Assembly (NCBI GenBank): GCA_030005635.1
Contig: JARUHP010000005.1
Location: 152,714 to 216,713, forward strand
Length of the DNA: 64,000 bases
Source: Deltaproteobacteria bacterium IMCC39146
Lineage (GTDB): Bacteria > Desulfobacterota > Desulfuromonadia > Desulfuromonadales > BM103
Reading direction: 5' to 3'
Under the pieces are notes generated by a model. That model searched no databases, had not been told where the DNA came from, and worked only from the letters and a program-made list of their open reading frames with translations. The position numbers were made by a program, and so were the translations under genes. Positions 53,373 to 62,223 of this stretch are shown here, piece by piece (the first letter of the stretch is position 1; every line of letters begins with the position of its first letter).

Positions 53373-53404
53373 AAAAAAATACCTTCCCGTCGATTACGGA
53401 AAGG
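53373..53404 (-). terminator. pyr attenuator terminator
   Basis: Minus strand CCTTTCCG-TAATCGA-CGGGAAGG (53382-53404), then T7 (53373-53379), 23 bp before the pyrR start. With the upstream PyrR loop it makes a classical attenuator. Confidence 0.85.
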
Positions 53405-53450
53405 CAAAGCTCTTGTTTTATTATCTATGTGAGGCATTTTGGGCCACCCT

Positions 53451-53470
53451 TGCCGATCTCTCTGGATCAG
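53451..53470 (-). promoter_or_regulatory. PyrR-binding loop in the pyr leader
   Basis: Minus strand CTGATCCAGAGAGATCGGCA matches the PyrR recognition core UCCAGAGAG. About 50 nt upstream of the terminator and about 30-50 nt into the predicted transcript. Confidence 0.8.
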
Positions 53471-53505
53471 CTTAAAAGGAGACGTGTTAAAGTCGAATTT
53501 CATGC

Positions 53506-53534
53506 AATATAGCAAGGGCTAAATAGGGAGTCAA
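53506..53534 (-). promoter_or_regulatory. pyr operon promoter
   Basis: Minus strand TTGACT (53529-53534), 17-nt spacer, TATATT (53506-53511). Near-consensus sigma70 boxes; predicted start about 53499, giving a ~150-nt leader. Confidence 0.75.
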
Positions 53535-53627
53535 TAAGACTTTTATGAATTGTGAAATGATTTTACAACGGGAGCATTTTTAATCTTAAGGGAACAAAAT
53601 GCACGTCATGTTTTGATTGGAAACGGC

Positions 53628-53885
53628 CTAGTTTTTTGTCGCAATATTCGCGGTTTGCGACGTCAGGTCGAATACGACTTTGATCTTTTTGGCCTTGAAT
53701 TGACGGAGCACCTGCTCGATCTTGGCCTCCATTGAACCGCCGGAGTCTCCCCAGTCGGAGCCATCGCGGGACACGAACTCCTCGATCATATTGCGTAGTG
53801 TTTCAGGGTTGATGTCCTGATATGGGACCTCTACGCCCTCTTCTTGGTGGTCGGTCTGATGATTGGTTGGTTTGTTCTTGGTCAT
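53628..53885 (-). CDS. YheU family (UPF0270) protein
   Basis: 85 aa. Core VEVPYQDINPETLRNMIEEFV then SRDGSDWGD and a basic-helical end VLRQFKAKKIKVVFD...TANI matches YheU (Pfam UPF0270), which is ~70 aa; here a 20-residue Asn/Gln/His-rich N-terminal extension precedes it. No known function. AAAGGAC before the ATG. It stands alone downstream of the GIY-YIG gene on the same strand. Confidence 0.85.
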   Translation of the reverse strand: MTKNKPTNHQTDHQEEGVEVPYQDINPETLRNMIEEFVSRDGSDWGDSGGSMEAKIEQVLRQFKAKKIKVVFDLTSQTANIATKN

Positions 53886-54036
53886 TTTTGTCCTTTACGC
53901 ATAAATCAAAAACATTATTTACAAACCTGCCTCACGCCCGTTCGCTTTGCGTCTTTCTTGGCTTTTCTTAGCGTCTTTGCATTAACTAAATGGTTTAGGT
54001 TTGTCTTGTTTGTTATCAATATGTATAAGCTTTTCG

Positions 54037-54546
54037 TCACGGTTCTTCAAAAGCTCTCAAGCCAAGCACCGGGTAGATACTCAACATATGGCCAAGGAAT
54101 GTTTCGGCATAATCCGTTTCTACATCATCAAGTGGAGGAAGCTCCGGGGGCTCTTGATTGTCTAGGGTTGCTTTGCCGGTCTCTTGCACCAATTTTATCA
54201 AGCGTGCATTAATGTACTCAATATGTGTCTGAGTAAGGCTGTCGTGCTTAGATGAACAAACGATCGTCCAACTCCAGAAGCTTTTATCGGCTGCATGTCT
54301 TGTTAAATTGGCAGAGACTGGATCTGACGCTCCAATATAGACGGTTTCTCTGCCCTGCTGATCGGCAGAGCCAATCAGGACATAGACGCCCGGTGCATTA
54401 AGCTCGTCACGATTGATCTCTTTGGAGAGAGAACTGCGGGGGATCACGAGGGCGCGGCCGGACCATTTCGATCTGGCGACAACCTTCACACCGTCAACGT
54501 GACCGTCCTGAAGGTAGATTCTTACTGAGAATGATTCTGATGACAT
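54037..54546 (-). CDS. GIY-YIG nuclease family protein
   Basis: 169 aa from the ATG at 54546 (AAAGGAGAG upstream). After an N-terminal beta segment FSVRIYLQDGHVDGVKVVARSKW, the nuclease core is APGVYVLIG...GRETVYIGAS (GIY and YIG equivalents, near 55-80), followed by the FWSWTIVCSSKHDSLTQTHIEYINARLI helix with the catalytic Glu near 120. Related proteins carry a DUF4357 domain C-terminal to this; here the end is short. Likely a single-domain endonuclease or a decayed one; the role is not known. Confidence 0.8.
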   Translation of the reverse strand: MSSESFSVRIYLQDGHVDGVKVVARSKWSGRALVIPRSSLSKEINRDELNAPGVYVLIGSADQQGRETVYIGASDPVSANLTRHAADKSFWSWTIVCSSKHDSLTQTHIEYINARLIKLVQETGKATLDNQEPPELPPLDDVETDYAETFLGHMLSIYPVLGLRAFEEP

Positions 54547-54742
54547 CAATCGCTCTCCTTTGCTCACGTAGTTCCCTGTTTCGATTCTATCACAGCAATC
54601 AACTTTGTAACCCTTGCAGCTCAGCACTTGCAGCTCTAAGCGAGAATTGTTTCGTCTTAAGTAAACAGACTATTGACAACCAGGCTTCCTAAAAGGACAA
54701 TCGGCTCTCGAATGACCAACAGACAGGAAAGGTCGACAGCAA

Positions 54743-55477
54743 GTGGTAAAAAAACAAGATGAAATATATGCCTCGCCATTGAACGAAATCATCGACTTTG
54801 ATTTTGATGAGAAGGTGGCGGAGGTTTTTCCCGATATGATCCAGCGCTCGGTCCCTGGCTACGGCACAATGATTTCAACGATCGGAATCCTGGCGGCAAA
54901 GTATGCCCAGCCGAATAGTCGCTGCTACGATCTTGGCTGCTCTCTGGGAGCCGTCAGCCTGTCGATGCGGCAAAGGATCAATCAACCTGACTGTACAATT
55001 GTTGCCGTGGACAACTCCGAGGCGATGGTGGAGCGAGGTCTGCAACTTTTGGCCTCAGACAGTTCGTCAAGGGTTTTTGTCGAGATGGTTTGTGCGGACA
55101 TCCAGGACATTGTCATAGCGGACGCGTCAGTTGTCGTTCTCAACTTCACGTTGCAGTTCATCCCCCTTGATGACCGCTTGGCCCTAATCACACGGATTTA
55201 TCAAGGCCTGAAACCGGGTGGCGCGTTGATACTGTCTGAAAAAATGGCCTTTGATGATCAGGTCAAGCAGGACTTTCATACGGAAGCCCATCATGATTTC
55301 AAACGAGCCAACGGCTATAGCGATCTGGAAATCAGTCAAAAGCGCACGGCTCTTGAACGTGTGATGAGACCAGAGAGCCTTAACTGCCATAAGCAGCGTT
55401 TACAGGATGCCGGGTTCTCAATGAGTGAAGTCTGGTTCCAGTGCTTCAACTTTGCGTCCATGATCGCCAGCAAATGA
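54743..55477 (+). CDS. cmoA: Carboxy-S-adenosyl-L-methionine synthase CmoA
   Basis: 244 aa. Converts SAM and prephenate to carboxy-SAM for tRNA U34 modification. [24 protein letters not shown] near 20-43 is diagnostic; [17 protein letters not shown] near 62 is SAM motif [14 protein letters not shown] near 135; EKMAFDD near 172. Starts at a GTG with AGGAAAGG upstream. Its stop overlaps the cmoB ATG (ATGA), so the two are translationally coupled. Confidence 0.95.
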   Translation: MVKKQDEIYASPLNEIIDFDFDEKVAEVFPDMIQRSVPGYGTMISTIGILAAKYAQPNSRCYDLGCSLGAVSLSMRQRINQPDCTIVAVDNSEAMVERGLQLLASDSSSRVFVEMVCADIQDIVIADASVVVLNFTLQFIPLDDRLALITRIYQGLKPGGALILSEKMAFDDQVKQDFHTEAHHDFKRANGYSDLEISQKRTALERVMRPESLNCHKQRLQDAGFSMSEVWFQCFNFASMIASK

Positions 55478-56445
55478 CCATCTACAAATCTTTATATCCA
55501 CAACTCGAAGCCATGGGTCTTGAGCAATGGGCTCATGAGCTACAAAAAATCATCCCTGAGCGTATGGCTGTGGAGGGCCACGGCACAATGCCCCTCTGGC
55601 AAAAGGCCCTGCAAGGGCTGCCTCAGTTGAAGCCATCAAGGTTAGAACTAAAAGCAAAGGTTGAGATAGGTCAGGCTGAAGATCTCGTTGAGATCAGTCC
55701 AGATGAGCTGGCTGAACAGTTCCAGGCCTTCCACCCCTGGAGGAAAGGCCCTTACAACCTGTTCGGTGTCAATATTGATACTGAATGGCGTTCAGACTGG
55801 AAGTGGGATCGCGTACTTCCTCATATCCAATCGTTACAGGGGCGCAAAATTCTGGATATCGGTTGCGGAAACGGTTATCACGGCTGGCGCATGCTTGGCG
55901 AAGGTGCTGATCTTGTTCTGGGGATCGACCCGACCCTGCTCTCGGTTATGCAGTTCCATGTTTTGCAGCGCTACCTGGGTGACAAAAACCACTACGTGCT
56001 GCCATTGGGGATTGAGGACGTCCCAGCCGACCTGTCCTGCTTTGATACAGTTTTTTCTATGGGCGTGCTCTATCATCGCCGGTCGCCGCTTGATCATCTT
56101 GTTGAGCTGCGAGGGTGTCTGCGGTCAGGAGGAGAACTGGTGCTGGAGACTCTTGTTGTCGAGGGAGAGGAAGGCACAGCGTTCATGCCTGAAGGACGTT
56201 ACGCCAAGATGCGCAACGTCTGGTTTCTGCCATCAATTGCGACCATGCTCTTGTGGTTGCGTCGTTGCGGTTTTAAAGATATCGCTTGTGTAGACATCAA
56301 CCGGACAAGCGTGAAAGAACAGCGCAGTACAGAGTGGATGAAGTTTGAATCGCTGACAGATTTTCTCGACCAGCAAGACCACACGAAGACCATCGAAGGC
56401 CACCCTGCCCCGCTTCGGGCCATTTTTACTGCAACAAAACCGTGA
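55474..56445 (+). CDS. cmoB: tRNA U34 carboxymethyltransferase CmoB
   Basis: 323 aa, identical in length to E. coli CmoB. Uses carboxy-SAM from CmoA to form 5-carboxymethoxyuridine at the wobble position. [22 protein letters not shown] near 90-112, [20 protein letters not shown] near 123 (cofactor motif I), [20 protein letters not shown] near 190 and [16 protein letters not shown] near 240 are family signatures. The ATG at 55474 lies inside the cmoA stop. It converges on the GerMN lipoprotein gene with a 16-bp gap. Confidence 0.96.
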   Translation: MTIYKSLYPQLEAMGLEQWAHELQKIIPERMAVEGHGTMPLWQKALQGLPQLKPSRLELKAKVEIGQAEDLVEISPDELAEQFQAFHPWRKGPYNLFGVNIDTEWRSDWKWDRVLPHIQSLQGRKILDIGCGNGYHGWRMLGEGADLVLGIDPTLLSVMQFHVLQRYLGDKNHYVLPLGIEDVPADLSCFDTVFSMGVLYHRRSPLDHLVELRGCLRSGGELVLETLVVEGEEGTAFMPEGRYAKMRNVWFLPSIATMLLWLRRCGFKDIACVDINRTSVKEQRSTEWMKFESLTDFLDQQDHTKTIEGHPAPLRAIFTATKP

Positions 56446-56461
56446 CAGCCTCGGCGCTATT

Positions 56462-57331
56462 TCAGTGCTCGTAACGACGCAAAGACATAGTGCTTGAGCC
56501 GCTGTTTGCTCGCCCCATGATATCAACCACATCCCACTCAGCACGCAAAACATCACCCTCCTTATAAAGAGTTTTATCCCCCGGCAGAACAACAATGGCC
56601 ATCTGGAACATCGAGGTGAAGTACTCACCCTCAATAGACGCTTCAGAGTTGTTATACAACTTGAAGCTGTTAACTTTAATGGGCCGATCAAACTCGACAA
56701 GAAGCTCGTCCAGGTTATCAGTACCCTTCTCCCACATGCCTGCCATAAGAACCAGCGAAGGCGGCTCAACAGCAATCAAAGTTCCAGGATCCCGAACATA
56801 ACCGTCTGCAGGCATTTGAGGCAGAGGTCGTCCGTTGAGCATGATGACAACCTTGCTTGTCTTCTCAAACTGGAGGACAGTCGACGCCAGGGCCAGGCCT
56901 GCTGAGGCCTTATCATCTTCAGACCAGGATTGTTGAGTCATCAAAGACAAGGTTTGTGTGCCCTTATCAACTGACGCAGAAGTGACCTTCAAATCGTTTG
57001 GGAAAGGGCTGTACAGTCTGGAGTTTTCAGGGAAGACCAGATCACCGCCGGTGAGGCGGTTGAGGATTTGTCGTAATTCCCCATCCTTACTGAACAGGAA
57101 AAACGGAAAAGCCCCCACTTTACCAGGTGCGTTGCGGACAGGAAGATAACCGACGCGGGCAAAGGCTTCACCTGCTTTTCCTTGCGGTGGCTCACCAAAG
57201 TTGTCCAGGTAAGCCTGACTGGCGACAACTAGCCCCGAAGATTGGGGTGTGGGAGCAGGCGCCTCTTCTTGCTGGCAGGCGACGAGAGATAGGACGCAAA
57301 AGATTAAAGCAAGACGGGTGAATGGGTTCAT
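56462..57331 (-). CDS. GerMN-domain lipoprotein
   Basis: 289 aa. Lipobox LVAC gives an anchored protein with a Pro/Ala linker. Residues 85-185 (PFFLFSKDGELRQILNRLTGG...SRLYSPFPNDLKVTSASVDKGTQTLSLMTQQSW) resemble the GerMN domain found in spore-germination and general envelope lipoproteins; a second beta domain (PPSLVLMAGMWEKGTDNLDELLVEFDRPI) follows. AAGGAGG before the ATG. Likely a periplasmic ligand- or glycan-interacting protein; the function is not established. Convergent to cmoB. Confidence 0.75.
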   Translation of the reverse strand: MNPFTRLALIFCVLSLVACQQEEAPAPTPQSSGLVVASQAYLDNFGEPPQGKAGEAFARVGYLPVRNAPGKVGAFPFFLFSKDGELRQILNRLTGGDLVFPENSRLYSPFPNDLKVTSASVDKGTQTLSLMTQQSWSEDDKASAGLALASTVLQFEKTSKVVIMLNGRPLPQMPADGYVRDPGTLIAVEPPSLVLMAGMWEKGTDNLDELLVEFDRPIKVNSFKLYNNSEASIEGEYFTSMFQMAIVVLPGDKTLYKEGDVLRAEWDVVDIMGRANSGSSTMSLRRYEH

Positions 57332-57528
57332 TAGCAGCCTCCTTAAAGCCTAAAGAAAAGACTGTCTCCATTCTATCACAGCTGTTAGAGGCAGGTGCTG
57401 ACGTGCATACATAAGTCGCACTCAGCAGCCTGTTGTGTGGAAAACGGCTGCAGACCGAATCAACTCACCCTTCCCTGCTCGACAAAAGTAGCGTTGCAGC
57501 AGAAACGTGTAACCAGCCAAACAACCCA

Positions 57529-57951
57529 CTACTGGCGGGTTTGGTCTTCTTCCGCCTTGCAACGTTCGACCACGTCCTTAAGCCATGCAATCTCGTCCGG
57601 CGCGAATTGCTTGTTGTAATCCGTACCTATATTCATCGCCCAGTTAAGTTCGTCTGTGGTCATCTCTGCGAGGACATGACCGGGCAATTGCAGGAAAGGG
57701 ACCTCCTTCTCAGCCCAATCAAAAAGTCTCTCTTTATTGTCAAAAAAGACAAGGTAATCAGTCTCTTCAGAAACAATAATTAAAGGAACTTCTATCTTAT
57801 CTTTACCGCTTTTGTCTTCCTTGTCGATCGTTTCATCGACGGTCGGGACAATGAAGAGGGAGTTGAGAAACAGGTCGTAAAAGCCTGATTGTGCCTTTGG
57901 GTCTTCATAGTCGGCACGCAAGGCTTCAAGGGCTTGATCGAGTTCAGTCAT
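57529..57951 (-). CDS. SseB-like protein
   Basis: 140 aa. TELDQALEALRADYEDPKAQSGFYDLFLNSLFIVP and EETDYLVFFDNKERLFDWAEKE and ELNWAMNIGTDYNKQFAPDEIAWL form the SseB N-terminal domain, an alpha/beta module of undefined biochemical role (enhanced serine sensitivity family). Short relative to SseB of enterics (~260 aa): the C-terminal half is absent, common in this family. AAGG precedes the ATG. No operon partner. Confidence 0.8.
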   Translation of the reverse strand: MTELDQALEALRADYEDPKAQSGFYDLFLNSLFIVPTVDETIDKEDKSGKDKIEVPLIIVSEETDYLVFFDNKERLFDWAEKEVPFLQLPGHVLAEMTTDELNWAMNIGTDYNKQFAPDEIAWLKDVVERCKAEEDQTRQ

Positions 57952-58147
57952 GATTGGGGCCTTTTGGTGGAGAGATTAAGATTTTGGTCGAGATTATCGA
58001 GGGCTCAAGATACTGGCATTTGCTGATTCATGTCCAGTTGAAAACTTATCACGTTGTCCAGGTTTGCATGTCTGAATGAATTCAAGGGTCTAAGTATAAC
58101 CACTTCACTCCTGATTTTCGTGCAGTTGTGGTGTATGATTAAAAAAA

Positions 58148-58346
58148 GGGCCTACAACCAAAACAAAGGCTGTAAGCATTTAACGCAAAGGGGTAGAGAA
58201 AGCCCACAAAGAAAACCTCTCCAAAAAAGCGAGAATAATCACCCTTGGGCCTTTTTTGGCTTTTCTTAGCTTTGCGTTGATCTTTTGATTTTTGCTTTTA
58301 CTGTTTTGGTGTAAAGACGTATCCCCTTTGTTTGGGTTGTAGGCCC
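58148..58346. repeat. Nested inverted-repeat element (MITE-like) upstream of pntAA
   Basis: Outer arms GGGCCTACAACC.AAACAAAGG (58148-58169) and its inverse (58325-58346), 21 of 22 pairing. Inner arms AACGCAAAG (58182-58190) and CTTTGCGTT (58270-58278). No coding frame. Only 38 bp before the pntAA start, so it forms the leader of the transhydrogenase operon. Confidence 0.8.
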
Positions 58347-58384
58347 GACAAAAAAAGACAAAATATTTTCGGGAGTATTCACGA

Positions 58385-59521
58385 ATGACATTGGTCGCAA
58401 TCCCCAACGAAACAAATCCGACAGACAAACGAACCGCAATGTCACCAGCTAACATCGCCAAGCTGGTGCAATCAGGGGCTGATGTCCTGGTCGAGGAAGG
58501 CCTTGGTGTCGGCAGCGGATTCAGCAACGATCAATACCGTCAAGCAGGGGCGATGGTGACCAAGAACCACGAGGAGATCTTCTCCGGAAGCGATGTCGTC
58601 TTGCGCATACACAAGCCGACGACAGAGGAAGCTGAGCTCCTCAAAAGGGGCTCCATTCACATCAGCCATCTCGATCCATTCAACGAACAGGAACTGATCG
58701 AAACCCTGAATAACCGTCAGGCCAGCACAATCAGCATGGAGATGATTCCTCGCACCACACGGGCCCAAAAGATGGATGCTTTGAGCTCCCAAGCCAGTCT
58801 TGCCGGATACGTTATGGTGCTCCAGGCTGCGAATCGTTTGAACCGTATTCTGCCAATGATGATGACCCCTTCCGGCACCATAAAGCCCGCCAAAGTTTTC
58901 GTAATTGGAGCAGGCGTGGCCGGGTTGCAATCAATCGCCACGGCCAGGCGACTGGGCGCCAGGATTACAGCATTTGACACCCGGGCGATTGTCGCGGAGC
59001 AGGTCGAATCCCTGGGAGCAACTTTCCTCAATATTGATCTGGGTGAAACCGGTCAGACTGAAGATGGTTATGCGAGGGAGTTGACTGCGGAGCAGTTGAA
59101 CACACAGCAACAAGCCCAGAGTGATGAGATCGCCAAATCGGACATCGTTATTACAACAGCTCAGGTGTTCGGCAGAAAACCACCGCGACTGGTGACCCTG
59201 GAGACCGTAAAACGCATGCAGCCGGGCAGCATCATCGTTGACATGGCGGCGGCAAGCGGCGGCAACGTCGAGGGTTCAATCGCAGGCGAAGAGGTAGAGA
59301 TCGACGGAGTCATCATAATCGGTAGCGGCAACTGGTCGGGACAGGTGTGTCGGGACGCCAGCAATATGTATTCAAACAACCTGACAAACCTCTTTACTGA
59401 ATACTGGAACGAAGATCGGAAGCTGTTTGAGATCGATTTGCAAGACGACATTCTCTCCGCTTGCGTGATCACCCACGGCGGAGAAATCATCAACGAAACG
59501 ATTCGCAAGCATTACAGCTAG
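58385..59521 (+). CDS. pntAA: NAD(P) transhydrogenase subunit alpha part 1
   Basis: 378 aa. NAD(H)-binding domain I of proton-translocating transhydrogenase. PNETNPTDKRTAMSPANIAKL at the start; RTTRAQKMDALSSQASLAGY near 121; AKVFVIGAGVAGLQSIATARRLGA near 166 (Rossmann); IITTAQVFGRKPPRLVT near 262. Together with PntAB and PntB it moves protons while reducing NADP with NADH. The split alpha subunit is usual outside enterics. GGGAG before the ATG. Transcript likely starts upstream of the 58148-58346 element. Confidence 0.95.
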   Translation: MTLVAIPNETNPTDKRTAMSPANIAKLVQSGADVLVEEGLGVGSGFSNDQYRQAGAMVTKNHEEIFSGSDVVLRIHKPTTEEAELLKRGSIHISHLDPFNEQELIETLNNRQASTISMEMIPRTTRAQKMDALSSQASLAGYVMVLQAANRLNRILPMMMTPSGTIKPAKVFVIGAGVAGLQSIATARRLGARITAFDTRAIVAEQVESLGATFLNIDLGETGQTEDGYARELTAEQLNTQQQAQSDEIAKSDIVITTAQVFGRKPPRLVTLETVKRMQPGSIIVDMAAASGGNVEGSIAGEEVEIDGVIIIGSGNWSGQVCRDASNMYSNNLTNLFTEYWNEDRKLFEIDLQDDILSACVITHGGEIINETIRKHYS

Positions 59522-59539
59522 ATAAACAGGGAGTTCCCC

Positions 59540-59827
59540 ATGGACATGGTTTACCTGACATTCATCTTGATCTTATCCGTATTTCTCGGCTTTGAGTTGA
59601 TTCAGAAAGTCCCTGCCACCCTACACACTCCGCTAATGTCCGGTGCCAACGCGATCTCCGGCATTACACTGGTCGGCGCCCTGGTCGGTGCCGGAGGTGA
59701 AGGCTCACCCTTAACGATCTTCCTCGGTACAGCAGCGGTGACTTTTGCAACGATCAACGTCGTGGGCGGCTATCTGGTTACAGATCGGATGCTGGCCATG
59801 TTTAAAAAAAAAGGAACTAAGAAGTAA
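59540..59827 (+). CDS. pntAB: NAD(P) transhydrogenase subunit alpha part 2
   Basis: 95 aa. Membrane domain piece with three hydrophobic segments: YLTFILILSVFLGFELI, the conserved VPATLHTPLMSGANAISGITLVGAL, and TIFLGTAAVTFATINVVGGYLVTDRML. Ends KKKGTKK. Anchors PntAA to PntB. GGGAG upstream; its TAA shares a base with the pntB ATG, which shows translational coupling. Confidence 0.95.
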   Translation: MDMVYLTFILILSVFLGFELIQKVPATLHTPLMSGANAISGITLVGALVGAGGEGSPLTIFLGTAAVTFATINVVGGYLVTDRMLAMFKKKGTKK

Positions 59828-61191
59828 TGCCGACTGTCATACTGATCAACCTGAGTTACACGGTCGCTGCCGTGCTCTTTATTCTTGGCCTTAAGTTTCT
59901 CGGTAACCCCGACACTGCACGACGGGGCAACGCCCTCTCCTCGCTGGGGATGTTACTGGCAGTGGTTGTGACTCTCCTGGATCATGCCATCATCGATTAC
60001 CGCTGGATTCTTCTTGGAATCGTTGCTGGCACATTGATTGGTGCCTTTGCTGCTCGGTTGATAGCAATGACTGCCATGCCCGAGATGGTTGCCCTTTTTA
60101 ATGGCTTTGGAGGCATCGCCAGCCTTCTGGTTGGCTGCATTGCTCTTTCACAAAGCCAACTCGATCGCTTCGTACTGCTGACTATCTTCATGTCGATTAT
60201 GATTGGCGGGGTGACCTTCTCAGGAAGTCTGCTCGCTTGGGGAAAACTTAGCGAGAAGATAACCGGTCGACCTCTAGTGTTCAACGGCCAACGCTTTGTC
60301 AACGGCGGTCTATTTCTGGCCAATATTGCCTGTGGCGTCATGTTTGTACAACACCCGGAACAAACTTTGTGGCTCGTTCTCACAGTTCTTCTCTCTACAT
60401 CACTTGGTGTGATGACCTTGTTGCCGATCGGCGGCGCTGACATGCCGGTCATAATCTCTCTGCTGAACAGTTATTCGGGCTTAGCCGCCTGTGCAGCTGG
60501 CTTCGCCATTAGCAACAACATCCTGATTGTGGCGGGTTCTCTCGTCGGCGCAAGCGGCATCATTCTGACAAATATCATGTGCAAGGCAATGAATCGGTCT
60601 CTTGCGAATGTGCTTTTCTCCGGATTTGGAGCAGCTTCCGGAGCCAGCAATAAAATTGAAGGCGATGTTAAGGCCATCTCCACAGAGGATGCATTCTATA
60701 TCCTGGAAGCGGCACAGAGCGTGGTCGTGATACCAGGTTACGGCATGGCGGTCGCGCAGGCGCAACATGCGGTTAAGGAGCTGCAGGGGTTGCTGGAGAA
60801 AAACGGATGTGAAGTTTTGTATGCCATTCACCCGGTCGCTGGTCGGATGCCGGGCCACATGAATGTTCTGCTGGCCGAAGCAGACGTACCCTACGACCTG
60901 CTGCTGGAGATGGATGACATCAATCCGCGCATGGAGACCTTCGACGTGGCGATCGTTATCGGCGCTAACGATGTTGTCAACACAGCCGCGCGAGAGATAG
61001 AGAGCAGTCCGATCTACGGGATGCCGATTATCAACGCAGATTATGCCCGCACGGTTTTTGTCCTTAAGAGGTCCATGGCTTCCGGTTTTGCAGGTCTCGA
61101 CAATCCTCTTTTTTACAAGGATAATACCCGAATGATTTTTGGCGACGCTAAAGAGACTGTCAATAAGTTGATCCGGGAGCTCTCAAGTTGA
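59827..61191 (+). CDS. pntB: NAD(P) transhydrogenase subunit beta
   Basis: 454 aa. About nine transmembrane helices in the first 260 residues (GLVGS-type loops such as MPEMVALFNGFGGIASLLVG, GADMPVIISLLNSYSGLAACAAGF), then the NADP-binding domain III with VVIPGYGMAVAQAQHAV near 300, HPVAGRMPGHMNVLLAEA near 342, and GANDVVNTAAR near 380. Length and motifs complete. Last gene of the pntAA-pntAB-pntB operon. Confidence 0.96.
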   Translation: MPTVILINLSYTVAAVLFILGLKFLGNPDTARRGNALSSLGMLLAVVVTLLDHAIIDYRWILLGIVAGTLIGAFAARLIAMTAMPEMVALFNGFGGIASLLVGCIALSQSQLDRFVLLTIFMSIMIGGVTFSGSLLAWGKLSEKITGRPLVFNGQRFVNGGLFLANIACGVMFVQHPEQTLWLVLTVLLSTSLGVMTLLPIGGADMPVIISLLNSYSGLAACAAGFAISNNILIVAGSLVGASGIILTNIMCKAMNRSLANVLFSGFGAASGASNKIEGDVKAISTEDAFYILEAAQSVVVIPGYGMAVAQAQHAVKELQGLLEKNGCEVLYAIHPVAGRMPGHMNVLLAEADVPYDLLLEMDDINPRMETFDVAIVIGANDVVNTAAREIESSPIYGMPIINADYARTVFVLKRSMASGFAGLDNPLFYKDNTRMIFGDAKETVNKLIRELSS

Positions 61192-61455
61192 TCCGTTTTC
61201 TCCGACCAGGACTTATCAAGTTACGTGTCGTCACGTTGCCAATAACACCTGTTTAATGGTGATTTGTTGCTTTCCCCCGATTTGCTGGTAACCTTGGCTA
61301 TGATTTGATCATTTGTGCGTATCCACAGCTCTCAGTTTGACATGGTGTCAGCATTAAAAAACAAGCAGACCCACCCAGGCAATGTATTGTTTCTATCTCG
61401 GGCGAACGGAATGTGCACAACAGCTGTATTCCCAAAAGGGAACATGGAGGAAAAG
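61192..61455 (+). promoter_or_regulatory. Long leader region of the cold-shock gene
   Basis: 264 bp between pntB and the cold-shock start without a credible gene. Cold-shock mRNAs often have long 5' leaders; no classical cold box was recognised here, so this is positional inference only. Confidence 0.35.
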
Positions 61456-61656
61456 ATGGCAGAAGGTACTGTGAAGTGGTTCAACGACGCAAAGGGCTTT
61501 GGTTTTATCGAGCAGGACAATGGACCGGATGTGTTCGTTCACTTCTCTGAGGTTCAAGGTGATGGCTTTAAATCTCTCGCCGAAGGAGACCGGGTAAGCT
61601 TCGATGTTACAGAAGGCCAGAAAGGCCCCCAGTCGTCTAACGTGCGCAAAATCTAA
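61456..61656 (+). CDS. Cold-shock domain protein (CspA family)
   Basis: 66 aa from the ATG at 61456 (GGAGG upstream). Single OB fold: [20 protein letters not shown] with RNP1 KGFGFI and DVFVHFSEV as RNP2; ends PQSSNVRKI. Binds single-stranded RNA/DNA as an RNA chaperone or antiterminator. The long frame upstream of this ATG is non-coding. Followed by a strong terminator. Confidence 0.95.
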   Translation: MAEGTVKWFNDAKGFGFIEQDNGPDVFVHFSEVQGDGFKSLAEGDRVSFDVTEGQKGPQSSNVRKI

Positions 61657-61681
61657 ACAAGATTTAGTGTCTGTCAGCAAA

Positions 61682-61709
61682 AGAGCCCTGTGGATTACCG
61701 CAGGGCTCT
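61682..61709 (+). terminator. Intrinsic terminator of the cold-shock gene
   Basis: AGAGCCCTG...CAGGGCTCT then TTTG; preceded by AAA so it can act on both strands. About 25 bp after the stop codon. Confidence 0.85.
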
Positions 61710-61810
61710 TTTGCGTAAATAAAAGCAGACATCTCGAAGAGGAAAGACCGTCCAAAAACCAGTATTTCCTCATGAATTAAATTAACCTATATTGTATTTT
61801 TTTAGTTGCA

Positions 61811-61838
61811 TTGACAGCCTGCTTTTAACCGATAGAGT
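61811..61838 (+). promoter_or_regulatory. Sigma70-like promoter of structured RNA copy 3
   Basis: TTGACA (61811-61816), 16-nt spacer, TAGAGT (61833-61838). Preceded by TTTTTTTAGTTGCA as in the other copies. The -10 box is weaker than at copy 1. Confidence 0.5.
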
Positions 61839-61846
61839 TATATCAA

Positions 61847-62036
61847 ACAGTGACGAAATAAGTCAGATGGATCACTTAAAAAACCTGCAGGTTGTTCTTG
61901 GCGAAACTGAAGAGTAGAGCCTGACAACTACGACAGGACCTGAATCGAGTAGCAGAACTACTTTAAAAAGTAGCAGACGCAGCAACTGTTGAACAGAGCA
62001 GTGATTCAGGGTGACCCTCGGCAGTTTCGTCACTGT
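61847..62036 (+). ncRNA. Candidate structured RNA, copy 3 of 3
   Basis: 190 bp with arms ACAGTGACGAAA (61847-61858) and TTTCGTCACTGT (62025-62036), a perfect 12-bp terminal stem. Inside: CCTGAATC...GATTCAGG enclosing CTACTTTAAAAAGTAG (perfect hairpin) and CAACTGTTG. Followed by TGTTTTAT. Plus-strand orientation, opposite to copies 1 and 2. No open frame. Confidence 0.62.
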
Positions 62037-62082
62037 TGTTTTATGTTATACGTGACGAGATTAAAGAGAGAGTCTTACCATG

Positions 62083-62111
62083 GCAGGGCACTTAGACATT
62101 GAGTGTCCTGC
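62083..62111. repeat. REP-type palindrome
   Basis: GCAGGGCACTTAGACATTGAGTGTCCTGC, imperfect arms. It lies in the gap downstream of the MYG1-like gene. Confidence 0.65.
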
Positions 62112-62223
62112 TTTGTACTTTTAATTCACCATCACAGCTTGATTTGCATGATGCATGTAGAAATTCTCCTCTTTCTATCCAGGCGGAAGAGTGATGTTGG
62201 AGGTCGGTTTCTTTCTATAAGTT

